NCBI RefSeq assembly: GCF_004684775.1
Contig: NZ_SRIC01000023.1
Location: 1 to 54,681, forward strand
Reading direction: 5' to 3'
Origin: Streptomyces sp. MZ04
GTDB lineage: Bacteria; Actinomycetota; Actinomycetes; Streptomycetales; Streptomycetaceae
DNA length: 54,681 nt
This document shows, one piece after another, positions 7,545 through 16,838 of the stretch. Each line of letters begins with the position of its first letter. Within the stretch, counting starts at the first letter, position 1. The notes below the pieces were generated by a model that had not been told where the DNA came from, did not search any database, and was given only the letters and a program-made list of their open reading frames with translations. The position numbers were made by a program, and so were the translations under genes.

Positions 7545-8627
7545 GTGACCGTTGAGATTTACTCGACCGACACCGACTCCGGGCAAATCACCGTCATCCG
7601 TAAGGACGGACCCTCGGCGCATGAGGTTCGGAAGGAGATCTCCGTCGGCAACGCGCCGCGCGGGAGTGTGAAGTTCACCCGCGACGGACGCGGTTTCGTG
7701 TCCAACACCAGCACCAACACTGTCTCCGAGCTGGATGCCCTGACCCGCCGAGAGGTCGCTCGGATCACGGTCGGCTCGGGCCCGCGTGGCCTGGGCATCG
7801 TGCCGGGCGAGCGGTACCTGCTGGTGTCGAACTCCGGCTCGAACACGGTATCCGTGGTTGACCTGGAATCCCGCACCGAGCTCACTCAAGTCGCTGTCGC
7901 CCGAGACCCGCGCCACATGGCCATCAGCAAGGACGGCCGCCACGCGTACGTGTGCATCTGGGGCTCTGGCTACATAGCCAAGCTCGACCTGAGCGGCCTG
8001 GTGGACGAGGGACGCCCGGAGACCATCCGCGAGGTGGCCCGCATCCACATCGGGGAGGACTCCTTCCCCTACAGCCTCAACATCGACCGCACCGGTAAGC
8101 GTGCCTACGTCGCGTGCAACGCGATCGCGGAGATGCCCGTCATCGACCTGGAGACCGACACCGTCATCGCCCGGGTCCCGGTCCTGGCGGATGGCGGCCG
8201 GGCGGTGGCCTTCACCACCGACAACCGGTACGCGCTGCTCACCCTGGAGCGCAACTCCGTGATCGCGGTCGTCGACACCGACGAGCTCAAGGCGACCCGC
8301 AACATTCCGGTCGGCCCCGGCCCGCGCGGCATCGCGGTAGACGACAACGACGGCACGGTCTACTGCGGCATCTCCGCGCGCACCGTGCCCGACGACGACC
8401 AGGTCGAATTCAAGTTCAGCCCGCACACTCTGACCGTGGTCCACCTCGACGGAGTCGACCTGTCGATGTCGGCCGAGGAAGGCGGGCAGGTCCAGTACGA
8501 CGAGATCAAGGTCGGCTACGGGCCGTGCAGTGTCTCGGTCTTCGACGCGGCCGAGATCTCCTACGACGGCACCAAGCTGAACCAGGCCGCGGCCCAGCTC
8601 AGCGAGGGCGCCAAGGCCGCCGGCTAA
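7545..8627 (+). CDS. YncE-like beta-propeller (YVTN repeats)
   Basis: This 360-residue protein has recurring propeller blades. Typical phrases are GNAPRGSVKFTRDGRGFVSN, GSGPRGLGIVPGERYLLVSN, RDPRHMAISKDGRHAYVCIW and GPGPRGIAVDDNDGTVYCG, each followed by a V(V/I)D or LDL strand. This is the YVTN/NHL-like seven-bladed design. No signal peptide is present, so it is probably cytoplasmic, unlike many YncE proteins. The GTG at 7545 is chosen because GGAG lies 6 bp upstream, even though the frame is open much further. It heads a run of four same-strand genes, but a strong hairpin separates it from the next, so it may be transcribed in excess. The ligand is unknown. Confidence 0.8.
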   Translation: MTVEIYSTDTDSGQITVIRKDGPSAHEVRKEISVGNAPRGSVKFTRDGRGFVSNTSTNTVSELDALTRREVARITVGSGPRGLGIVPGERYLLVSNSGSNTVSVVDLESRTELTQVAVARDPRHMAISKDGRHAYVCIWGSGYIAKLDLSGLVDEGRPETIREVARIHIGEDSFPYSLNIDRTGKRAYVACNAIAEMPVIDLETDTVIARVPVLADGGRAVAFTTDNRYALLTLERNSVIAVVDTDELKATRNIPVGPGPRGIAVDDNDGTVYCGISARTVPDDDQVEFKFSPHTLTVVHLDGVDLSMSAEEGGQVQYDEIKVGYGPCSVSVFDAAEISYDGTKLNQAAAQLSEGAKAAG

Positions 8628-8657
8628 CCCCGGTTCATCGGTCACGTCTGGAAGTTC

Positions 8658-8687
8658 GGCCCCCGCACGCGATTGCGTGCGGGGGCC
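8658..8687. terminator. Strong hairpin between propeller and next gene
   Basis: A perfect 13-bp GC-rich stem (8658-8670 with 8675-8687) has a 4-base GATT loop. There is no long T-run, as is common for actinobacterial terminators. It lies 31 bp after the propeller stop and just ahead of the ribosome site of the next gene, so it may attenuate or process the operon transcript. Confidence 0.65.
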
Positions 8688-8712
8688 TGCCGCGAAGGAA
8701 GGTGCAGCTGCT

Positions 8713-9405
8713 TTGCCCGTCGAAATCCCGTTCCGTCAGCTCCAGCCGTGGGCGCTGCTGCCGAGCAAGTACCAGGTCGACCGGCAGCGCAGCCGCAGTG
8801 ATGCGGCGGTGTACCGGGAGAACTTCCGTTTTGTGCGCGCCGAGAGGCGCCCGGAGCACTGCGCACCCTGGGTCATGGGGCAGGAACTGGGCTGGCGGGT
8901 GCACAGTCCCGTGGACGTCGACTTCACACCCCTGGACCAGATCGAACTCGATGGGATCAGCGAGCCGGAGGCCGCAGGGCGGGCGGCCAACCGCACCGAG
9001 CTGTGGCAGCGGGAGAAGACCCACCTGGCGGTGGAGAAAACCAGCTGGCTGCACCTGCATCAGTTCAGCACCCCGCGCGGCTGGGAGAATATGTTCCTGG
9101 TCAACGGCGTCGGCAGTGTCGAGTGGCGCATGGGGTGGACGGCGGACGTGCCCCGCGGCTACTTCCTCCTCGTCCTCCCGCTGGAGAACACCGCAGGGCT
9201 GGAGGTGCCCGTCGGCATCCTGAGCAGTTCGATTGCCGCCCGCATGGCCACCGAGCACGGCCTGAGCATCGCGGTCCGTCCCACCGCCCGCGTGAGCATC
9301 CACCGCGGCCAGCCGATTGCCCGCATCGTGCTCCTGCATGCGGACTCTCTCCAGGCCAAGGGCCTGTTCGACGACGCAGCGGAGGCGGAACCCGCCCTTG
9401 ATTGA
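8713..9405 (+). CDS. Unrecognised 230-aa protein (DUF6065-like pattern)
   Basis: The product is soluble. Its pattern of short beta-strands includes APWVMGQELGWRVHSPVDVD, WENMFLVNGVGSVEWRMGW, and a late GQPIARIVLL strand. The overall layout (aromatic N-terminus, GW....P strand, then a W/M-rich sheet) is reminiscent of DUF6065 proteins, but this is a weak, from-memory match. I choose the TTG at 8713, which has GAAGGAAGG about 11 bp upstream. A GTG at 8677 in the same frame lies inside the hairpin. Its stop overlaps the start of the glycosylase gene by 8 bp, indicating translational coupling. Confidence 0.6.
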   Translation: MPVEIPFRQLQPWALLPSKYQVDRQRSRSDAAVYRENFRFVRAERRPEHCAPWVMGQELGWRVHSPVDVDFTPLDQIELDGISEPEAAGRAANRTELWQREKTHLAVEKTSWLHLHQFSTPRGWENMFLVNGVGSVEWRMGWTADVPRGYFLLVLPLENTAGLEVPVGILSSSIAARMATEHGLSIAVRPTARVSIHRGQPIARIVLLHADSLQAKGLFDDAAEAEPALD

Positions 9406-10522
9406 GCTCTCCCTGCCCGAAGCACGGTCCCTCGCCGTGGCGGCCCAGGGCCTTCACCGAGCCCCCACACCGACGGGCGCCGAAGAGGTCCTGCACCGAC
9501 TGGACTGCATCCAGCTGGACACCATCAACGTGGTGCGCCGCTCCCATGAACTCGTCCAACTCGCCCGCGGCGTTCCGGTATCCGATGCCGCACAGCTGAT
9601 CGACAAGAAGGCCACACCGGTGCTGTTCGAGTACTGGGGGCATGCGGCCTCTCTGCTGCCGATCCGCCTGTGGCCGCTGTTCGCCTTCCGGCGCCGCACA
9701 TATGCCGCCAAGGGATGGAATGGCCCGGAGGTCTCCTCCGCCGCGGTCGAGCAGGTACGGGCCGCTCTGGCCGACCAGGGTGCGCTCACCATCAGCGATG
9801 TGGGCGGCGCCAAGGGCAACGGCTGGGAGAGGTCCTCGGACAACAAGTGGGCCCTGGAGTGGCTGCTGGCCACCGGCGAAGTCACCTGCGTAAACCGTCG
9901 TGGCTGGCAACGCGTCTACCAGCTGGCCGAGTCCGTGATTCCCCGCGACCTGCTGACCGCCGAGCCCGGCGACGCGGAGTGCCTGCGCTCCCTGGCCCAG
10001 TTGGCCCTCCAGGCGCTCGGTGTCGCGACCGCCGATGACATCGCCGACTACTTCCGCCTGTCGCCCAAGAACGTCGCCGCCATCCTGCCCGAGCTCGAAG
10101 AGGCCGAGCCCGCGCGGGTCGAAGGCTGGGAGGAGCCCGCCTGGGCCCATCGCACAGACCTTGAGCTGCCCCGCCCGGACAGCGACGCCTGCACCCCGCT
10201 CTCGCCCTTCGATTCGCTGATCTGGCACCGCCCGCGCATGCGGCGCCTGTTCGGCGTCGAGTACCTGCTGGAGGCATACAAGCCCGCGGCCAAGCGCGAG
10301 TGCGGCTACTTCGGCATGCCCGTCCTCCTCGGCACCAGCCTCGTGGGGAGGATCGCGGTCCGCGTCAGCAAGGGCAGCGCCCACATCGAAGGCCACCAGC
10401 TCATCGACGGCCAGGACCCCGAACACCTCGAATGCGCCCTGGCCGTCATCTGCCAGTGGGCCGGCGCCACGAGCGTCCCCACCCTCACCTCGTCCCCGCA
10501 GTCCGCCGGAGTCACCCCGTGA
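9398..10522 (+). CDS. YcaQ/AZL-type (HTH_42) DNA glycosylase
   Basis: This 374-residue winged-helix protein belongs to the HTH_42 superfamily. Characterised members (E. coli YcaQ/AlkX, Streptomyces AZL) remove alkylated or interstrand-crosslinked purines. The signature RLDCIQLDTINVVRRSHEL lies at residues 34-52, with the catalytic Q39-L40-D41 triplet of the YcaQ type. Later family marks include FEYWGHAASLLP, the DIADYFRL winged helix and LSPFDSLIWHRPRMRRLF. The TTG at 9398 overlaps the previous stop and has GGAGG 12 bp upstream. It is coupled by a GTGA overlap to an MFS transporter, a context that in producers of DNA-damaging metabolites is linked to self-resistance (inference here). Confidence 0.85.
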   Translation: MIELSLPEARSLAVAAQGLHRAPTPTGAEEVLHRLDCIQLDTINVVRRSHELVQLARGVPVSDAAQLIDKKATPVLFEYWGHAASLLPIRLWPLFAFRRRTYAAKGWNGPEVSSAAVEQVRAALADQGALTISDVGGAKGNGWERSSDNKWALEWLLATGEVTCVNRRGWQRVYQLAESVIPRDLLTAEPGDAECLRSLAQLALQALGVATADDIADYFRLSPKNVAAILPELEEAEPARVEGWEEPAWAHRTDLELPRPDSDACTPLSPFDSLIWHRPRMRRLFGVEYLLEAYKPAAKRECGYFGMPVLLGTSLVGRIAVRVSKGSAHIEGHQLIDGQDPEHLECALAVICQWAGATSVPTLTSSPQSAGVTP

Positions 10523-11787
10523 GCGACACGACCATCAGCTACCGCGCCACGCTCTCGGTGCCCAAGGTCAAGGGTGTCATTGCCCTCGGTGTGCTCAGCC
10601 GCCTGCCCGCCGGCCTCGTCCCCTTCGTAGTGCTGATCTCCTTCACCCAGCACTACGGGATCGGCATCGCCGGCCTGGCCTCCGGCGCCCTGCTCCTGGC
10701 CATTGCTGTGCCCGGCCCCGCCCGAGCCCGATGGTGCACCGACCACGGCCCCAGAGGCGTCGTCCTCATGGCACTGGCAAGCGTCGTGCTGTTCGTCGTC
10801 GCAGCCACGGTGACCGGCTACCGCCTCTGGCAGATACCTCTCGTGATCACAGCCGCTGCCGGTGCCCTGTTCCCGCCCCTGACCCCGAGCCTGCGGGCCA
10901 TCTGGTCCCGGCTCATGCCGGACAAGCAACACCTGCAGAGCATCCACACACTGGACTCGATCGTCGAAGAACTCACCTTCGTGACCACGCCGTTGATCGG
11001 CTCCGCAGCCATGGTCCTAACCGACTCCCGCTGGGTCACCGCGGTGGGGGCCTTCCTCCTCCTGCCCGCGGCCCTCGGGCTCACCGCCGTCCTACGCACC
11101 CTTCCTATCGCTGCCGACGACTCCACTGAATCCGGCGATCAGGCCGGGGCCACGGTGCGGCGCCGCTCGCTCATGAGGACCCGGGACGGCCAGGGCATCA
11201 CCGTGCCCGTCATCGCCCTTGGCCTATGCGGCGGCGGCCTCAACGTCATCATCCCGGCAGCCACAGAGGACTACGCCAACGTCATCTCCTCCGGCTACGC
11301 CTTCGCCGCCTTCTCCCTCGGCGGCGCCGTCGGCGGGCTGCTGTACGGGCGCAGGAAGTGGACCGCATCCCTACGGCAGCGCTACGCGATCGCCACCGCG
11401 GCGCTGGCCGTCGGCGCCCTGCTGCTGGCCGCGCTGTCCTCGTCCCCCCTCACCATCGCGGCTGTCTTCTTCGTCGGCCTGCCCATGACACCGATCTTCG
11501 TCATCGCCTACCTGCTCGTCGACGAACGCATCGACACCACCCGCCACGCAGAAGCCAACGCCTGGCTCGGCTCCGGCTACAACCTGGGATCCGGCGCCGG
11601 CTCCATGCTTGGCGGTCAGCTCCTGGCCCTCACCGGCCCGCGCCTCGTGGCCATCACACTCGCGGCTATCGCAGGTGTCGCGACATTGATCGCTCATCGG
11701 CTGCCGAACAAGTCCAGCTCCGACACTGAATCTGACACAGCAGGCGTCCCGCCACAGGCGGGGAAGCTCTCCAGTGAGGCGCCATAG
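10519..11787 (+). CDS. MFS transporter, probable exporter
   Basis: This 422-residue integral membrane protein has about 12 hydrophobic helices in two halves joined by a charged loop (around residues 195-225). A motif-A-like loop, GPARARWCTDHGPRG, follows helix 2. The LDSIVEELTFVTTPLIGSA segment is common in actinobacterial drug-exporter-like MFS proteins. Start GTG 10519 overlaps the glycosylase stop (GTGA), with GGAG 8 bp upstream, so the two are expressed together. Pairing with a base-excision enzyme suggests efflux of a DNA-reactive compound. The substrate cannot be read from the sequence. Confidence 0.8.
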   Translation: MSDTTISYRATLSVPKVKGVIALGVLSRLPAGLVPFVVLISFTQHYGIGIAGLASGALLLAIAVPGPARARWCTDHGPRGVVLMALASVVLFVVAATVTGYRLWQIPLVITAAAGALFPPLTPSLRAIWSRLMPDKQHLQSIHTLDSIVEELTFVTTPLIGSAAMVLTDSRWVTAVGAFLLLPAALGLTAVLRTLPIAADDSTESGDQAGATVRRRSLMRTRDGQGITVPVIALGLCGGGLNVIIPAATEDYANVISSGYAFAAFSLGGAVGGLLYGRRKWTASLRQRYAIATAALAVGALLLAALSSSPLTIAAVFFVGLPMTPIFVIAYLLVDERIDTTRHAEANAWLGSGYNLGSGAGSMLGGQLLALTGPRLVAITLAAIAGVATLIAHRLPNKSSSDTESDTAGVPPQAGKLSSEAP

Positions 11788-12158
11788 GGCGGGTAGGAAC
11801 AATCAGAGGTCCCGCCGGGCCAGAAGGTGGCAGCGGGGACGGAACATAGCGGCCCTCCATCAAGGGGCCGCGCTGATCGGTGGAGCCGCGGCGAGGCACA
11901 TCGCCTTCCTGCCCCTGGGCGACGGTAGGCGTTCGGCATGCCCGACGTCCGGGCCCGCCATAGGTTTGCAGGTTCTCAGGCTCCGTGTCATACGGCCGCG
12001 CCGTGACCTGCGATTCCGTCTGGCGTCTCACGTCGCGTCATCCGCCGGCTGTCTCAGCTTCCGTGTCATTTCCTCAGCTCTCGTGTTCGATGCGACCCGC
12101 TGACCTGCAACATGACATCGGTGTGAGACTGCGCCGGAGAAAATGACGCGGGATTTGA
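11788..12158. other. 371-bp gene-free region with degenerate direct repeats
   Basis: No convincing gene is seen. Three similar 17-bp stretches, CTCAGGCTCCGTGTCAT at 11975, CTCAGCTTCCGTGTCAT at 12053 and CTCAGCTCTCGTGTTCG at 12073, lie in direct orientation just before a truncated integrase. They could be recombinase-binding arm sites left from an integrated element. Confidence 0.45.
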
Positions 12159-13280
12159 GACCCCACAATTGGTGTCGGCGACGAGGTCTGGGCGAAGCTG
12201 TTGTGGGCCGGCCTCAACCTCGATCCCGCGGATCTTCCGCAGACCCGGTCCGGCCACTTCTACCCCTTCGAGCTGGTCCGCGCGGTCACGTTGACCTGGC
12301 TGTTCTCCGGTCAACGCAGCAACGAGATATCCCGGTTGAGGCTGGGCTGTATCCGCTGGCAGCACGACGGGAACTCGATCGCGGGCGACTCGCAGCAGGT
12401 ACTGGCCCGCGACGCGGTCTGCCTCCTCGACGTTCCGACCCACAAGACCGGCATCGCCTTCACCAAGCCGGTCGACCCGATCCTCGGCCAGGCCATCGAC
12501 GCCTGGCAGGCCGTCCGCCCGGACCAGCCGAAGTTCACCGACCGCCGCACCGGCGAGAACGTCGAGCTGCTGTTCGCCGTTCGCGCCCGCCGCGTCTCCA
12601 CCAGCTACATCAACAACACGATCATCCCGATGCTCTGCCGCAAGGCCGGAGTCCCGGACGCCGACGTCCGCGGGAACATCACCAGCCACCGAGCCCGCTC
12701 CACCATCGCCAGCCAGCTCTACAACGCCAAGGAACCGATGACGCTGTTCGAGCTGCAAGCCTGGCTCGGACACCGATCACCGCAATCCACCCAGTACTAC
12801 GCGAAGATCACCCCGAACACTCTGTCCAAGGCGTACTCCGAAGCGGGCTACTTCGAGCGGAACGTCCGCACCATCGAGGTCCTCGTCGACCGCGACGCAG
12901 TCGCCTCCGGCGCCGCCGCGACCGGCAAACCCTGGCAGCACTACGACCTCGGACACGGCTACTGCACCTACACCTTCTTCGAGCAGTGCCAGCACCGCAT
13001 GGCCTGCGCACGCTGCGACTTCTACACCCCCAAGGACTCCAGCAGGGCCCAACTGCTGGAAGCCAAGGGCAACTTGCAGAAGATGGCCGTCTCGATCCCG
13101 CTCACGGAAGATGAGCAAGCTGCCGTCACCGACGGCCAGAGCGCGCTCGACCGCCTCCTCGACAGACTTGCCGACACCCCCACCCCGGCCGGACCGACAC
13201 CCCGACAACTCGACGTTCCAACGAACGCCACCCTCTTGCCGATCCTCGACGTCCGCCAGGGCAAACCACAGCAAGCTTGA
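12159..13280 (+). pseudogene. Tyrosine recombinase, N-terminally truncated
   Basis: The catalytic domain of a tyrosine site-specific recombinase is present: SGQRSNEISRLRLG (first Arg), SHRARSTIAS (HxxR), and LGHRSPQSTQYYAK (His and nucleophile Tyr). A Cys-rich tail (CTYTFFEQCQHRMACARCDF) resembles those of Tn554-type large recombinases. The frame is blocked by a TGA just upstream of 12159, and the core-binding N-terminal domain is missing. The only in-frame starts are weak (TTG 12201). It runs head-on into a truncated ISL3 transposase 20 bp beyond its stop, so both are relics of rearrangement. Confidence 0.8.
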
Positions 13281-13299
13281 CAATTCTGATTCCACAGAA

Positions 13300-14812
13300 T
13301 GATGTGGTTGACGCGGCCCTCGACGGGGCCGGAGTTCCAGTGGGTGGTCAGGCCCTGGATCACGGCGTCCCAGTCCTTCTCGAGTCCGTGCGCGAAGGTG
13401 TGGAGTCCGGGCAGGTCCTCGGCGCGGGCGGCGGTGATCCAGTCTTTGAGGTGTTGGCCGGAGCGGATGGTGAGGATCTGAGCGAAGGCTCGGACGAGCT
13501 GGTCGGCGGCGGTGAGTTCCGGGCAGCGGGCGAGGATCTCGCCGAGCTGGAGGCGTTCGTCGTCGCGCAGGCGGTCGGGGTGGCGCATCATCCAGGTGGT
13601 GACCTGGCGGACACCCGGTGGTGCCGGGGCGACAGTGCGGATGCGGCGTCGGCGCCTCGGCCGCAGGTAGTGGCTGAGGATCCGGTAAGTGCCCTGGTAG
13701 CCCAGTTCTTTGAGCTCGGTGTGCAGACGGACGGCGTTCGTGCAGCCTTCCGCCCATCGTTTGTCCACGTAGGGCTTGTAGGGGTCGATCTGGGTGCGGC
13801 GAGGCTGGTGGCGTCCGGTCAGCAGTTGTTCGGGGATCTCGGCGCGGGCGACCCGGCGGACAGTGTTGCCGCCCATGTGCAGTTCCCGGGCGATCTCGCG
13901 GATGCCGTGTCCCTGGTCGAGGAGAGCATGGACGACCCGGTGGCGCTCGCGGATAGCGGCCTCGATGGGCGACATCTCCTTCGTCGTGTCCTGCTCGTCG
14001 GCGAAGGAGATGTGCACGATGCCGTTCTCGTCGGCGTCGGGTGGGTTCAGGCAGGCGTTGTGCCGGCGCCAGCGTTCCACCGCGGTCGCGAGGTTCTGCC
14101 AGAGGTGGAAGGGATCGGCGACCTGAACGGCCTGGGGCGCCCCGGTGCGGGCGCCGTCGGCGTAGGCGTAGCCGCCGGCCCGGTCCCGGCAGATGATCTC
14201 AGGGCCGGGATGTTCGCGCAGCCACGAGGCCAGGGTCTCGACGTCCCGGCCGGGCAGCAGGTCAAGCGGCTGGCCGGTCTCGCAGTTGATGAGCACCGTG
14301 CCGTAGTGCTGGCCGCGGCGGGTGGCGAAGTCGTCGACGCCGAGCACCCTTGGCGGTGTCCAGGCGGGGTCGGGCAAGGCCATCAGCAGCCGCAGCAGCG
14401 TCGTGCGGCTGACGAGGCTGTGCAGGACCACCGCGAAACGGGCCCCGGCCAGAGCGACCGCCACCGCCTCCAGCCCACGGCACCACACGAGGGTTCGTCT
14501 GCCGTATCGGACCGTCAGGCCGTCGACCTGTTCGACGAAGGTACGACGCGGGCACTGAGCGTTCTCACAGTACAAACGGCGCACGGTGAGCCGGATCAGT
14601 ACCGGCTGACCACCGACGGGGCCGTCGGCCAGGCGGCGTTCGTAGGTGCTGTGCACCCTGCGGGACGCCGTAGCACAGTCCGGGCAGGACACGCTGTGAT
14701 CCCGGGTTCTGGCCCTGATGTGGACCGTCTCGCCTGCGAGGGACACCCGCTCCACCAGCACTGAGCTGAGGTACGGGAACAGCACACCGACGAGCTCGTC
14801 GCACGACACCAC
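13300..14812 (-). pseudogene. ISL3-family transposase, 3'-truncated
   Basis: The frame opens with the ISL3 zinc-finger domain (SCPDCATASRRVHSTYERRL, then CENAQCPRRTFVEQV). It continues through the DDE core, with VLGVDDFATRRGQHYGTVLI and ICRDRAGGYAYADGA, and a HTH segment GHGIREIARELHMGGNTVRR. It reaches THWNSGPVEGRVNHI, where the family E lies, and then leaves homology near 13300; normal relatives continue about 30-40 residues. The rest of the open frame is the antisense of the integrase relic. The start is the GTG at 14812. It is probably inactive because of the lost C-terminus and lost right end. Confidence 0.85.
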
Positions 14813-14986
14813 GGTCCCAGATGACGCTACGTCACGAAGCCGGAATCCCGGTGATCGTCCTCACGAAAATCTTGCCTGATCCTCTTTTTGAAATCAATGA
14901 GGCCACCCCGACCCCTCCCGAAATGACAATAGATCACCGGGAGTTGATGACATACGGTCGCCGTTCATCCCTTCAAAGGAGCATCC

Positions 14987-15649
14987 ATGAAGGTCATCCA
15001 GAAAACTGTTCTCGGCGTCGCCGGTCTGGCACTCTTAGGAGGCGCGGCCCCCGCCTACGCGGCGGGCTCACAGCAGGTCCAGGACGTGCAGGTCCAGGCC
15101 GCCCCCAAGTACAAGATCCTCAAGAACCTGTCCTACTCCGGCCCCGGCAACATGCCCCTGCGGCTCGGCTACTACAACAAGAGCAAAGACGCTGGCTTCG
15201 GCTGGACGAAGATCAAGAACAAGCACAACATCACCAAGTACTCCGCCGTCCAGGCGCTGACGAAGTCGCCGAACCGCAAGAAGGTCCCCAAGAGCAAGGC
15301 GTCGTACTCCCTCACCGCTTACGCCGGTAAGTACAAGTGCAGCAGGGGGGTGTGCCGCCTCGTCAAGCAGTACAAGGTGACCGCCACCGTCAACGAGGAG
15401 CACAAGGGTGGCTCGAAGTACAAGTTCGGCGTCGTCACCGAGCACATCATCGGCCCGGAGCGTGCCCCGAACTGGGTGACGAAGTCCCTGGTCAAGCTCA
15501 ACAAAAAGGGCGGCCGTGCGGCCACCGCGCAGAAGGTCAACGGTGAGTCGCTCGTCGGCTCCTACAAGCCGCTCACCAAGACTGTCAAGGCAAACAAGGC
15601 CGCAGCAGCCGACTTGGACTACCGGGGCTCCTACAAGCTCATGAAGTAG
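14987..15649 (+). CDS. Secreted basic protein of unknown function
   Basis: This 220-residue protein has a Sec signal peptide (MKVIQKTVLGVAGLALLGGA followed by a PAYAA cleavage site). The mature part is unusually lysine-rich (APKYKILKNLSYSG, KSPNRKKVPKSKASYSL, KANKAAAADLDYRGSYKLMK) and is predicted to be beta-rich. There are two cysteines (CSRGVC) in the middle. AAAGGAG sits 8-9 bp before the ATG. It is a single-gene unit ending in a very strong terminator. The family is not recognised. High positive charge could suit binding to cell-wall polymers or nucleic acid. Confidence 0.75.
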   Translation: MKVIQKTVLGVAGLALLGGAAPAYAAGSQQVQDVQVQAAPKYKILKNLSYSGPGNMPLRLGYYNKSKDAGFGWTKIKNKHNITKYSAVQALTKSPNRKKVPKSKASYSLTAYAGKYKCSRGVCRLVKQYKVTATVNEEHKGGSKYKFGVVTEHIIGPERAPNWVTKSLVKLNKKGGRAATAQKVNGESLVGSYKPLTKTVKANKAAAADLDYRGSYKLMK

Positions 15650-15670
15650 CAGAAGGCATCTGCACGCAGC

Positions 15671-15706
15671 CCCTCAGCCCCGCCGCTCCTGCGGCGGGGC
15701 TGAGGG
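15671..15706. terminator. Perfect 16-bp terminator hairpin
   Basis: CCCTCAGCCCCGCCGC at 15671-15686 pairs fully with 15691-15706 across a 4-base TCCT loop, 21 bp after the secreted-protein stop. The downstream T content is low, typical for high-GC hosts. Confidence 0.8.
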
Positions 15707-15729
15707 CATTCGAGAAGGAGGGATGACAT

Positions 15730-16341
15730 ATGACGAAAGGGCCGCGCAGCCGGGGGCGGGGAGAAGTGATCTATTCCGGCTCCTACACGCCGCCTGAGCC
15801 GAAGGAGGACGAATGGGATGAGGCGCCGAGCGCCGAGGAGGAACGCGCCGGTGACTTCCTGGTCACCGTCGCCTGCATCATCGCCCGGCAGGGGGCGTGC
15901 GGTCTGCAACTGAGCGCGATCGACATGACGGGCCTCAGCGTCACCTTCACGCAGGGACGGCCGGATGCCCGGATTCCTTTCCTGGAGACGGCCCTCGGCG
16001 AGGGCGAGCGGTTCGAGGACAACCTGTTCGGCTGGGCCCCTCTTTCCTGCTCCCCGGGCTGGGCTCACCTGGCCTATCTCATCCGCTCTGTGGCTTCCTT
16101 CACCTGCGGTCCGCTGCGGTTGCTGAACGTCGCGGTGTGTCAGGAGCGGCGCGCTGACCTCACGTTCGCGTTCCGGGAGCAGAAGTGGATGATCCGGATT
16201 CCCCTTGAGGGGCGTGAGGAATCGCTCTTTGATCCTTATTCGCGGCTTTTGGAGCTGTTCCAGACCAGGGAGTACCTGCGGCATGCTCGCAGCGTTCAGG
16301 GCGATGTCATCGAGGTCGGGGCGCCGGGCCGGATCTTCTAG
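15730..16341 (+). CDS. Hypothetical 203-aa protein
   Basis: An excellent ribosome site (GAGAAGGAGGG) lies 9 bp before the ATG at 15730. The product begins with an Arg/Gly-rich tail (MTKGPRSRGRGE) and an acidic linker, followed by a globular domain with hydrophobic stretches such as AGDFLVTVACIIARQGACGL. It has no signal peptide and no clear TM helix. It lies downstream of the terminator of the secreted-protein gene and upstream of the convergent MerR gene. The family is not recognised. Confidence 0.65.
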   Translation: MTKGPRSRGRGEVIYSGSYTPPEPKEDEWDEAPSAEEERAGDFLVTVACIIARQGACGLQLSAIDMTGLSVTFTQGRPDARIPFLETALGEGERFEDNLFGWAPLSCSPGWAHLAYLIRSVASFTCGPLRLLNVAVCQERRADLTFAFREQKWMIRIPLEGREESLFDPYSRLLELFQTREYLRHARSVQGDVIEVGAPGRIF

Positions 16342-16385
16342 TACTCCAGCCGTAGATCGCTGGTGCGACGTCCGACCGACCGCGC

Positions 16386-16763
16386 CTATGGGTGCGTGTC
16401 CGTGATCGCGATGACCTCGTCGAGGCGGTCCAGGGCAGCCTGCATGTCGTCGATCTTGGCCTGGATGCGGTCCCGCTCGGCGCGCAGCATGGCTCGTTGC
16501 TCGGCGTCGGTGTGCCCGGAGTCCCAGCACGGAAGGAGATCCGTGATCCTTCGGCTGGTCAGGCCAGCGGCAAACATCTGTTGGAAGAAACGGACCAGGG
16601 GGACGGCATCCTGCCGGTAGAGGCGCTGGCCGGATGGGCTGCGCTCCGCGATGAGCAGCCCCTGCTGCTCGTAGTAGCGCACGGCGCGTACCGAGACGCC
16701 GGCGCCCCGCGCCACCTCGCCGATGCGGATCAGCCGCTCGGCCGCGGCCTCTGTGACGGTCAT
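16386..16763 (-). CDS. MerR-family transcriptional regulator
   Basis: This 125-residue protein has the MerR winged helix at the N-terminus (RIGEVARGAGVSVRAVRYYE, then QQGLL, SGQRLYRQDAV). A C-terminal coiled-coil dimer helix follows (AMLRAERDRIQAKIDDMQAAL). Few cysteines follow the dimer helix, so it is not a metal-sensing MerR with a Cys loop. The ATG at 16763 has GGAG/GAGGA upstream. It is divergent from the SDR gene and shares a 75-bp intergenic region containing a textbook MerR operator. Confidence 0.85.
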   Translation of the reverse strand: MTVTEAAAERLIRIGEVARGAGVSVRAVRYYEQQGLLIAERSPSGQRLYRQDAVPLVRFFQQMFAAGLTSRRITDLLPCWDSGHTDAEQRAMLRAERDRIQAKIDDMQAALDRLDEVIAITDTHP

Positions 16764-16799
16764 GGTGATTCCTCTCCCCCCGGCCCTGATGACCAGCAC

Positions 16800-16831
16800 T
16801 TGCCCCTGACGCCAACGTCAGGTTTTAGCGT
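16800..16831 (+). promoter_or_regulatory. MerR-type promoter/operator for the SDR gene
   Basis: CCTGACG CCAA CGTCAGG (16805-16822) is a perfect dyad lying between a -35-like TTGCCC (16800-16805) and a -10-like TTAGCG/TAGCGT (16825-16831). The 19-20 bp spacing is that of MerR-activated promoters. The predicted start site falls at or next to the ATG at 16839, so the SDR transcript may be leaderless. Confidence 0.65.
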
Positions 16832-16838
16832 ACCGGGC

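Noticed and set aside
8677..8712. Earlier GTG start for the DUF6065-like gene
   Set aside because: It lies inside a perfect 13-bp hairpin and has no ribosome site; TTG 8713 follows GAAGGAAGG.
11971..12090. CRISPR array
   Set aside because: Only three degenerate copies with unequal spacing and no cas genes in the window.
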